This document shows, one piece after another, positions 1 through 9,745 of a stretch of DNA of 64,000 bases. The DNA is taken from contig OY848930.1 in assembly GCA_963693285.1 (NCBI GenBank), forward strand, positions 1,364,001 to 1,428,000, read 5' to 3'. The stretch is from Xestospongia muta. Its lineage: Eukaryota > Porifera > Demospongiae > Haplosclerida > Petrosiidae. The notes beneath the pieces were generated by a model. The model saw only the letters and a list, made by a program, of their open reading frames with translations. It was not told the origin of the DNA and did not search any database. Made by a program: the position numbers and the translations under genes. Positions within the stretch are counted from its first letter, which is position 1; every line of letters begins with the position of its first letter.

Positions 1-2351
1 CTCACAAGTCAAAACAATCAATTTTAAAATACATTGAGATTCATACAGGCTCAGTTCATATTAAATACATTGTCCATGAATCAAAAACTGATGTTCTCAT
101 AGCTTATGCTCAAGGCAAGCTACAATTTATGCGTCTCATTGGTATCTTTGGTTTAACAATTAATGGTGAGCCTATCCTGGACGAAGATGAGAATATGAAC
201 TTTACATTTGAGTCAGCTCTTATTGAGGCTACAAAAGCTGGTCACAATGAAGCTGTACAATTTCTCCTAAAGTTAGGAGGTGATGTGGACCACTGTAATG
301 AAGAAGGCAGAACAGCACTTATGCTAGCTAGTAAAGGTGGACATGAACAAGTTGTACTAACACTGGTATTAGCTGGAGCTAATGTTAACATTCAAGATAA
401 TGAAGGCTGGGCTGCCCTAATGATAGCTAGTCAAGATGGTCATACCCAAGTTGTTAAACAACTACTCAAAGAGGATGAAGACATTAATATTCAGAACAAA
501 GAAGGTATGACTGCCCTAACGATAGCTAGTCAAAATGGTCATACCCAAGTTGTTGAACAACTACTCAAAGAACATGCAGATGTTAATATTCAGAGCAAAA
601 ATGGATGGACTGCCCTAATGCTAGCTAGTCAAAATGGTCATACCCAAGTTGTTGAACAACTACTCAAAGAGCATGCAGACATTAACATTCAAGATAATGA
701 AGGTTGGACTGCCCTAATGATAGCTAGTGAAAATGGTCATACCCAGGTCGTTGAACAACTACTCAAACAGCTTGAAGATATTAACATTCAGAGCAAAAAT
801 GAATGGACTGCGCTAATGATAGCTAGTCAAAATGGTCATACCCAAGTTGTTGAACAACTACTCAATGAACATGCAGACGTTAATATTCAGAACAAAGAAG
901 GTGTGACTGCCCTAATGAAGGCTAGTGAAAAAGGTCATACCCAAGTTGTTGAACGACTACTCAAAGAGCATGCAAATGTTAATATTCAAGATAATGAAGG
1001 CTGGACTGCCCTAATGCTAGCTAGTCAAAATGGTCATACCCAAGTTGTTGAACAACTACTGAAAGAGAATGAAAACGGTAATACTCAGACCAATGATGGA
1101 TGGACGGCACTAATGATAGCTAGTCAATATGGTCATACACAGGTTGTTGAACAACTACTCAAACAGCTTGAAGATATTAACATTCAGAACAAAAATGGAT
1201 GGACTGCGCTAATGATAGCTAGTCAAAATGGTCATACCCAAGTTGTTGAACAACTACTCAAAGAACATGCAGACGTTAATATTCAGAACAAAGAAGGTGT
1301 GACTGCCCTAATGAAGGCTAGTGAAAATGGTCATACCCAGGTTGTTGAACAATTACTCAAAGAGGATGCAGACGTTAATATTCAGAACAAGAAAAGAGTA
1401 ACTGCCCTAATAATAGCTAGTGCAAATGGTCATACACAGGTTGTTGAACTACTAACTAAAGAACTTGTAGACATTGATGTTCAGATGAAAGATGGATATA
1501 CTGCCTTAATGTTAGCTTGTATTAATGGACATGTTGAAGTAGCTGAGTGTTTACTACAATCATTTGCAGATTCTCATATATTAGCATACAATGGATCAAC
1601 AGCATTTTCATTAGCAGCTTATAGTGGTAATAGAGACCTTGTTAATATGCTGTTAGATAAAGCTGAACCCACTACTGAAGAGATCGAAAAAGCAGTAGTA
1701 ACATCATGTTATGGTGGTCATCCTACTCTCATTACCTTCCTCTCTAACAAACTTCCATACCTCACTAATGCTCAGAAAGAACTACTAGACTCATGTGTTA
1801 AAGGAGATTTAGGTGCAGTTATAATGAAGACATTAGATAGTCCAGATACTCCACTGGTACTTGGTCTTACTCCACTCATGGTAGCTTCATCATATGGACA
1901 TGTTGATATAGTGGATGCTCTCATACAAGCCGGAGCTGATGTCAATAAACAAGAAAGTCATTTAGGGTTAACTCCTTTGTTCTTTGCAGTAAGAAGTAGT
2001 AAATCATCTTCAATAACAGAGACCTTGTTAATGTGTGGTGCTCATCCTAATTTCATTGCTGACAACAGTACACCATTGGATGTAGCTGATAAGGAAACCA
2101 TTAGAAAGCTACTAATCAGCTATGGAGGTCAGACAATAACTCAATTACAGGGAAAGAAAGAATATGAATCATTAGAACTTCAGTCACCATTACAAACATT
2201 AGGTGAAGTAAAAGCCATGGCCAAATCATTAACACATGATGATGAAATGAAAGATATAACAACATATGAAGAATCAAGTTATACACTCAAGAAAAAGAAA
2301 AAGACATCAGAAATACAAAGTTACATATCTCTACCAAGTTCATTTACTTAA
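1..2351 (+). CDS. G1: ankyrin-repeat protein with A-type tail, 5' end outside window
   Basis: The reading frame is open from base 3 of the window, so this is the 3' part of an exon 2; the ATG at 129 is internal (within the motif LQFMRLIGIFGL), not the start. It begins inside the linker domain (motif HTGSVHIKYIVHES), then has about 15 regular 33-residue ankyrin repeats, about five degenerate ANK-like units and an A-type tail (KKKKKTSEIQ...SSFT). The Death-domain exon must lie upstream. It is close to G6: aligning the shared ATG (129 and 21772) and stop (2351 and 24291) shows G6 longer by exactly 297 bp, or three repeats. Role inferred: intracellular protein-binding scaffold of a Death-ANK family. 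Confidence 0.88.
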   Translation, partial: HKSKQSILKYIEIHTGSVHIKYIVHESKTDVLIAYAQGKLQFMRLIGIFGLTINGEPILDEDENMNFTFESALIEATKAGHNEAVQFLLKLGGDVDHCNEEGRTALMLASKGGHEQVVLTLVLAGANVNIQDNEGWAALMIASQDGHTQVVKQLLKEDEDINIQNKEGMTALTIASQNGHTQVVEQLLKEHADVNIQSKNGWTALMLASQNGHTQVVEQLLKEHADINIQDNEGWTALMIASENGHTQVVEQLLKQLEDINIQSKNEWTALMIASQNGHTQVVEQLLNEHADVNIQNKEGVTALMKASEKGHTQVVERLLKEHANVNIQDNEGWTALMLASQNGHTQVVEQLLKENENGNTQTNDGWTALMIASQYGHTQVVEQLLKQLEDINIQNKNGWTALMIASQNGHTQVVEQLLKEHADVNIQNKEGVTALMKASENGHTQVVEQLLKEDADVNIQNKKRVTALIIASANGHTQVVELLTKELVDIDVQMKDGYTALMLACINGHVEVAECLLQSFADSHILAYNGSTAFSLAAYSGNRDLVNMLLDKAEPTTEEIEKAVVTSCYGGHPTLITFLSNKLPYLTNAQKELLDSCVKGDLGAVIMKTLDSPDTPLVLGLTPLMVASSYGHVDIVDALIQAGADVNKQESHLGLTPLFFAVRSSKSSSITETLLMCGAHPNFIADNSTPLDVADKETIRKLLISYGGQTITQLQGKKEYESLELQSPLQTLGEVKAMAKSLTHDDEMKDITTYEESSYTLKKKKKTSEIQSYISLPSSFT

Positions 2352-5321
2352 ACTGTTATTATTCACAAATTCAAAAAAAAATCCAACATAAAGCCAAAAC
2401 TAACTTGAAATTAAGAACTCCATCTCACTGCTAAAATTTGATTTTGTAGTTATTAGATTTATACTGTCATATTACATAATTTTGTTAAATTATTATAAGA
2501 TGTGTTTTATAATAGCAGATTTCAATTTCAATCTTGGTTGTTGAGAGGGAAGGCTATTATATTTAAGAATGATTTGTAATTGTATAATAATAAATTGAAG
2601 CAAATAAGAAATAAGAATTGATTTTAAATCTTCTATTATAAAAAACTTTAAAACAAGATAATAATAGGTGGAGTTTGCTGAAGTAAAATACTTAGGTGTT
2701 TTAGTCATACATGCATTTGAGTGTCAAACTACAGCTATTTAATGATATTACTGTATGGTTAGTACTTTTATTTGTAATTTAACTTTTGTGAAACCTTTAA
2801 TATGCAAAAATATTTTACTTAATGTTAATCAAACTTGACAGACATGAAGAACACATTACAGAAATGTTACTGTATAAATGTGTAAATGATCTATTTAGGG
2901 TATGAAACACAATTTATTACAACTAAATTAAATATATATTAAATATTGAAAATGGTTTCCATATTGAAGTGAACTGTACACTATAGTGTAACTAAAGGTT
3001 CATACTTTAACATTAATATATTGTATTAGCTAGCCTCATACCTAATCCCTAAGGGATAAGTCTTTCTTTGGATATAAGACTACTACCAGTACTATACAGT
3101 AGATCAGTAATATACTGTTCCATATTGATAGAAATGAGGAGCTAGTTCATATAACCAGTCAGGTTCAATCTAATAATAGAAACACATAACAGATGGTCCA
3201 CTCTCAGTATATTACTGAAGTACAAAGTCTTACCACAGTGATATCTCTCATGAATAACTTTGATGTTTGAATTACTTCATTGAACACAACCCTAAGATGA
3301 AAAGGTAAAAAACAGAGTGAAACAATTTATGTTCAAACTTACCATTGAGGACATCTCTCTTCAAATAGAACTGATGATGGATGAATATGAATGTCATGAT
3401 TACCTCTAATAGTTCTAAGAATTCTTTACATGTCCTGTACAAAGTCAGGTAATCTTTATTGAATTTATTTATTCAATGTGAGGCTTATCATAGATACTGG
3501 CTGTACACTATTGAACAAATAAAAAGAGAGCACTTTTAATGTGCAATAACAATACATAAGAGATGACTACATTAGATGGAGTCAATAGAGAACTTTTTGT
3601 TTTTCTGTCTCTACCTTAAATCAAAGCAACCACAACAATGAATTAGCCACTTCCTCATTAAACAACTTGATTGAAACGTGTCTATTCATTTATCAATTCA
3701 TCCATCCATTGACATGCAATATGTATCTTGAATGAACAGATAGATAGATGTATGTGATGGATGGATCATGGAACCACAAACATATAAGTTATTACACTAA
3801 ATAATTTGTAGCTTTATTCATTTCAAAGTCCTAAGGGTAGGAATATAACATTTCACATTGCTGTTCTAGTTCATTGTTTGTAAGTGAGCCCTCAAAAGTA
3901 TATGTTTACCATACATACAAAAATTTAAAGTGAAGCTACTAAAAGTAAGATCTTTACTATTCTAGTGTGCAATATTTATTTTATTTCCTGACAAGGAATT
4001 TATCCAAATAGTTAGATGTTGAGGCCAGGGATCAGGTCAATTTATTTACCCAATGAAGTCTTGTAGATTGTGAGAGTAAAGTGTAAGGTTTATGTATAAG
4101 GATTATTGGGTTAATAAGCAGTGTAGATTCTATTGGCTAAAGTATGTAACAAATTTACTAAATATTCAGGGATGGAGTCAAAGAACAAGCTACAGTATGT
4201 GATAGGTCATTCACTTTACCCCTCTCTTTCCCTGTTCCATTATCTCTCTTTGTAATTAGTTAGATATAAGATCAATATATTAACACTGTATGTTAACACT
4301 ATACAATGTATATGTAAGACAGTGAAGAGATTTGAAAGTAAAATTAAGTGGAAAGATGATTGTCTTAAATGTTAAGGTAGTCCTCATTTTACAGAGGTTC
4401 CATGAGTGTTAAAGCTGTTTGCATACTTAAGATAAATGAATTAGTATGTGTGACTGATAATAAATGTGTTAGGAAACTATATCATCACATATTATCAATT
4501 AAATAATAAATATCTCATCTTTAATGACATACTTGCACATCAACCTGGACATGTAGATAAAATGCTGGAGTTATGACAAAAATTGAGTAGGCAACTATTG
4601 TGTTTCATATTGAGTATTATGGCAAGATGTAATATAGAAGTGTACATAACCTCATTGGTGATATTGTGCTACATGTAGTAGTTGTTGTAATTGTAATCAT
4701 AACCTGTTACTTTCAATATAAATTTATTTTAGTAAATAATCATCCTATATAAACAGAGTCCTCTAAAACAACTGTTAATATAACCTGTCACTTTCAATAT
4801 ATATTTATTTTAGTAAATAATTAATACATTTATAATGGACCAATGTGAATACGTCACTAGAACCAACACTGTATAAACTTATATAATAAATAAAATTATT
4901 TAGAATTGCTCACTAAAATTATAGTATTTGCTAAATATTAGGAGATACTTTCTGTCATGTACTGTTTGAAGATTATGATTTATTGATACTTATATAGACA
5001 CTAATTGATTCAAAATATATACCTATACAGGTTATCATATGTAATTAAAACAGACATAAGGTCATTCTCTAACATAACCATGTACAGCAGTAGCTATAGC
5101 CACTACTAGCATTCTTTGGGATGCTCCTATAACCTGCAACAAAATGAAAAAGTGGAAACTGGACATCTAATCTGTTTATTGGTCTGTTCAGACATAGGTC
5201 TGTCACAATTCATTCAAGCATTTATCCATCCATCTGTCCATTTCTCAGGTTGTTCATTTATCCATCAACACAATGACATCTGTTATCAATAACAATCCAT
5301 ATGTTAATGATACAAGACATT
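2352..5321. other. Spacer G1-G2, built of duplicated blocks
   Basis: No convincing gene. About 2352-3600 is nearly the same as the flank of G6 (24292 to about 25560). About 3780-4260 recurs near 13480-13920 and 25600-25930. About 4260-5320 recurs upstream of G9 (36750-36885 plus 37378-38300). The 3' flank contains the ISRE-like 54 bp element listed separately. The short reverse-strand frame at 2493-2708 lies in AT-rich flank and looks non-coding. Confidence 0.6.
2508..2561 (+). repeat. 54 bp element with inverted ends and ISRE-like core, 3' flank of G1
   Basis: The ends TATAATAGC (2508-2516) and GCTATTATA (2553-2561) are inverted complements. The core holds TTTCAATTTC at 2520-2529, which fits TTTCNNTTTC, the IRF/ISRE core read on the reverse strand as GAAATTGAAA. 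It lies 169 bp after the stop codon. It could instead be a 3' UTR hairpin. Confidence 0.45.
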
Positions 5322-5483
5322 CCATATTTGGTCAATATTTGTGGATTACACATCACATGATATTATTATAATATCGATTGTTTCCATAGTTATTATAAAC
5401 ACATCACATGATCATCAAGTGATATCCTAATTATAAGGACATCACATGATGTCTGTTTTCATGACAATTATTACCTTATAAGG
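5322..5483 (+). promoter_or_regulatory. Type-A promoter of G2: two CArG boxes and three TCACATGA motifs
   Basis: CCATATTTGG (5322-5331) and CCTTATAAGG (5474-5483) both fit the SRF consensus CC(A/T)6GG exactly. Between them TCACATGA occurs at 5353, 5404 and 5442, an E-box/M-box-like sequence. The second CArG box starts 103 bp before the ATG at 5577, a distance kept at 103-109 bp in the other type-A genes. Function as SRF sites is inferred. Confidence 0.45.
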
Positions 5484-5576
5484 TCAGCAGTTATTGTATT
5501 CTCATATTTACTGATCAAGTCATTACTGTTTGCCAACTAGTAGTTGCTGTCTGTTACCTACAGCATAAAGTTAATA

Positions 5577-8500
5577 ATGTCAGGAGATCCTGCTATGTCT
5601 GTTAGACCAAAGTATGACCAGTTAATAGAATTACTAGATACTCTAGTCAATTGGCAAAAGTTTGGTGCTTTCTTACCTGGAATTAAGAGTGAACATATCC
5701 AAATAATAGAATGTGACATCAGAGGAACTGACCTACAAAAAGCTGCTCTTTTTTCAAAATGGCTCAGTGTTCATCCTGAGGCATCATGGCAGGATGTACT
5801 GTTTGCCCTAGAAAAGTCACAAGAACATTCTCTAGCATCAAGAGTATATCAAAAACTTAACACAACTTTATCAACAGCTTCAACTATTTCTCAAGGTATA
5901 TTATTGTAATAATTACAAATAATGTTGATCTCATCCCTTTATATAGATCCTCGAGAACTTGTTAAAACAGTCATGTTAGATAATGAAGAGAAAGAAGAAG
6001 AGCTTCAAACCACATTAGAACACCTTGATAGAAACTTTAGTGTATTAATGGTAGCTGTCCGATCATCTCTTGATCATAAACTACAACATCAACAACAAGT
6101 ACTAGTGGACTTTATTAGATGGATTGAGCATCGAATGAACTGGGTTGGGCAACTGAGTAGCATCATTGACTTGGATGAAATTTTTCTAAAACTACATCCT
6201 TATTTTGACTTCTTAGACTGTGGCTTGATTGTGGATATGAGTGAACAGTTTCTTAAAGATATTCCATTTGGAAACAATGGCCTTGTCAGTCAACTTAAAG
6301 AACATAAGGTTGAAGCTAAAAACCTTCGTTCTTCATCTACAGTAAAACAGCTCAGAGATGACCTTAAAAAGATCTACTTTCCACATCATACAAATCCATC
6401 AAACATGCCTCAAATCTATATTGCATTAAACAGTACATGGGATGAAGCTAATATTAAACAACTTTATCTACTAATAGGACATTTACTACCTCACAAGTCA
6501 AAACAATCAATTTTGAAGTATATTGAGATTCATACAGGCTCAGTTCATATCAAATATATTGTCCATGAATCAAATGCTGATTGTCTCATAGCTTATGCTC
6601 AATGCAAGCTACAATTTATGTGTCTCATTGGTATCTTTGGTCTAACAATTAATGGTGAACCTATCCTGAAAGAAGATGAGAATAAGAACTTTACATTTGA
6701 ATCAGCTCTTCTTGAAGCTGCAAAAGCTGGTCATAATGAAGCTGTACAATTTCTCCTCAAGTTAGGAGGTTATGTAGACCATTGCAATAAAGAAGGAACA
6801 ACAGCACTTATGCTAGCTAGTGAAAGTGGACATGAACAAGTTGTACAAACACTAATATCAACTGGAGCTAATGTTAACGAACAAGATAATGATAAATGGA
6901 CTGCCCTAATGATAGCTAGTGAAAAAGGACATACAGAGATTGTTGAACAACTACTCAAAGAGCATGCAGACATTAACATTCAAGATAACGAAGGCTGGAC
7001 TGCTCTAATGATAGCTAGTGAAAATGGTCATACAGAGATTGTTGAACAACTACTCAAAGAGCATGCAGACGTTAACGTTCAGAACAAAAACGGATGGACT
7101 GCCCTAATGATAGCTAGTGAAAAAGGACATACAGAGATTGTTGAACAACTACTCAAAGAGCATGCAGACATTAATATTCAAGATAACGAAGGCTGGACTG
7201 CTCTAATGATAGCTAGTGAATATGGTCATACAGAGATTGTTGAACAACTACTCAAAGAGCATGCAGACGCTAACATTCAGAACAAAAACGGATGGACTGC
7301 CCTAATGATAGCTAGTCAAAATGGCCATACCCACATTGTTGAACAACTACTCAAAGAACATGCAGACATTAGTATTCAGAACGAAGAAGGTATAACTGCC
7401 CTAATGATAGCTAGTCAAAATTGTCATTCCCACATCATTGAACAACTACTCAAAGAGTGTGCAGATGTTAACATTCAAGATAACAAAGGCTGGACTGCCC
7501 TAATGATAGCTAGTCAAAATGGTCATACCCAGGTTGTTGAACAACTACTCAAAGAGCATGCAGACGTTAACGTTCAGAACGAAGAAGGTATAACTGCCCT
7601 AATCATAGCTAGTCAAAATTGTCATTCCCACATCATTGAACAACTACTCAAAGAGTGTGCAGATGTTAACATTCAAGATAACAAAGGCTGGACTGCCCTA
7701 ATGATAGCTAGTCAAAATGGTCATACCCAGGTTGTTGAACAACTACTCAAAGAGCATGCAGACGTTAACGTTCAGAACAAAGAAGGTATAACTGCCCTAA
7801 TGATAGCTAGTCAAAATGGTCATACTCAAGTTGTTGAACAACTGCTCAAAGAACATGCAGACGTTAATATTCAGAATGGACGGACTGCCCTAATGCTAGC
7901 TAGTCAAAATGGTCATACTAACGTCATTGAACAACTACTAAAAGAACATGCAGACGTTAATATTCAGAATGAAGAAGGTATAGCTGCCCTAATGATAGCT
8001 AGTCAAAATGGTCATATCCATGTCGTTGAACAACTACTAAAAGAACATGCAGACATTAATATTCAGAATGAAGAAGGTATAACTGCCCTAATGATAGCTA
8101 GTCTAAATGGTCATACCCACATCGTTGAACAATTACTAAAAGAACATGCAGACGTTAATATTCAGACTACTGATGGATGGACTGCCCTAATGATAGTTAG
8201 TCAATATGGTCATACCCAGGTTGTTGAACAACTACTCAAAGAGCATGCAGATGCTAATATTCAGAGCAAAAATGGATCGACTGCCCTAATGATAGCTAGT
8301 CAAAATGGTCATACCGAGGTTGTTGAACAACTACTGAAAGAGGATGCAGACGTTAATATTTGGAACGAAAACAGAATAACTGCCCTAATGATAGCTAGTG
8401 CAAATGGTCACACACAGGTTGTTGAAATATTAGCTAAGGAACTTGTAGACATTGATGTTCAAATGAAAGATGGAAGTACAGCCTTAATGTTAGCTTGTTT

Positions 8501-9362
8501 TAATGGACATCTTGAAGTAGCTGAGTGTTTACTACAATCACATGCAGATCCTCATATAATAGCATACAATGGATCAACAGCATTTTCATTAGCAGCTTAT
8601 AATGGTAACAGAGACCTTCTTAATATGCTGTTAGATAAAGCTGAACCCACTACTGATGAGATTGAAAGAGCAGTAGTACTATCATGTTATGGTGGTCACC
8701 CTACTCTTATTACCTTCCTCTCTAACAAACTTCCACACCTCACTAATGACCAGAGAGAACTACTAGACTCATGTGTTAAAGGAGATTTAGGTACAGTTAT
8801 AATGAAGACATTAGGTAGTCCAGACACTCAACTGGTACTTGGTCTTACTCCACTCATGGTAGTTTCATCATGTGGACATGTTGATATAGTGCATGCTCTT
8901 ATACAAGCTGGAGCTAATGTCAATAAAGAAGAGAATCATTTTGGATTCACTTCTTTGTTCTTTGCAGTAAGAAGTAGTAAACCGTTTTTAATAACAGAGA
9001 CCCTCTTAATGTATGGTGCACATCCTAATGTCATTGCTGACAACAGTACACTATTGGATGTAGCTATCGCCATTAAAGCAGAAACCATTAGTGAGCTACT
9101 GATCAGCTATGGAGGTCAGAAGATATCACAATTACCGGGGGGGAAAGAATACGAATTTTCAGAACTTCAGTCATCTTTACCAATATTAGGTGAAAAAGCT
9201 GCTCCAAAACCATCATTAACCATAGATGAAATAAGAGATATAACAATGTCTGATGAGTCATATACTCGCAAAAGGAAAGCAATGGATAAATCTTTAGAAA
9301 TACAAAGTTCCACATCTCCAATGAGCCCCAGAAAAAAGTTAAAGTGCATAGCAATATCCTAA
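5577..9362 (+). CDS. G2: Death domain-ankyrin repeat protein (A head, B tail)
   Basis: Exon 1 is 5577-5895 and exon 2 is 5947-9362, with a 51 bp GT-AG intron in phase 1 (CAAG|GTATAT ... TATATAG|ATCCT), giving about 1244 residues. The start is ATG at 5577 (MSGDPAMSVRPKYDQ); the open frame further upstream has no ATG. Residues about 8-95 match the Death-domain pattern (FSKWLSVHPEASWQDVLFAL). Residues 107-353 are an unnamed helical/beta linker (YFDFLDCGLIVDMSEQFL; GSVHIKYIVHES). ANK repeats begin near residue 354, with about 20 regular and five degenerate. The tail is B-type with TSPMSPRKKLK. One extra C near 9359 relative to G7, G10 and G12 shifts frame and removes about 13 terminal residues. 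Likely a cytosolic or nuclear adaptor; the function is inferred. Confidence 0.9.
7381..7776 (+). repeat. Two-unit (198 bp) higher-order ANK repeat in G2
   Basis: A pair of ANK repeats, one with the unusual IASQNCHSHII helix and one with DNKGW...QNGHTQVV, occurs twice in tandem (7381-7578 and 7579-7776) with only a few differences. This is a recent in-frame duplication inside the array. Confidence 0.85.
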
Positions 9363-9639
9363 TTATGTATTCATTGAAAACCACAACTTAACACTTAATA
9401 AACATTGATAATAAATATTGATAGTCACTTTTTGTTTTCTTCTTTTTTGTATAATAAAAACTTTATTGTATAATAATTCATAAAATCAATGCAAGCATGT
9501 TTGATATAAGTACATCCGTTTCTGTTGAAGATCAAATTAAAGTGTACTTCAGACTGTCAATGGTAATGAATTATTTACTTAAACTAAAATTACTCACACA
9601 TTTAGAAATACATGATGTCTGTCTTTATGACAATTATTA
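9363..9639. other. Short spacer G2-G3 with a deletion junction
   Basis: A polyadenylation-like AATAAA lies at 9397-9402. The flank resembles those of G10 and G12 until about 9610 (ACACATTTAGAAATA). It then jumps straight into the end of a type-A promoter (CATGATGTCTGTC). The distal promoter with the first CArG box and the TCACATGA copies is missing. Confidence 0.55.
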
Positions 9640-9649
9640 CCTTATAAGG
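9640..9649 (+). promoter_or_regulatory. Remaining proximal CArG box of pseudogene G3
   Basis: CCTTATAAGG, 106 bp before the ATG relic at 9746. It is the only CArG box left of the type-A promoter. Confidence 0.35.
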
Positions 9650-9745
9650 TCAACAGCTTTTGCATTCCTGTATTTACTGATCAAGATATCACTGTTTGCC
9701 AACTAGTAGTTGCTATCTATTGCCTAGAACTATCTAAAACTGATT

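Noticed and set aside
5544..5576. N-terminal extension of exon 1 upstream of MSGDP
   Set aside because: It has no ATG (the frame opens at TTG), and the upstream residues differ among paralogues, while MS(G)DP is constant.
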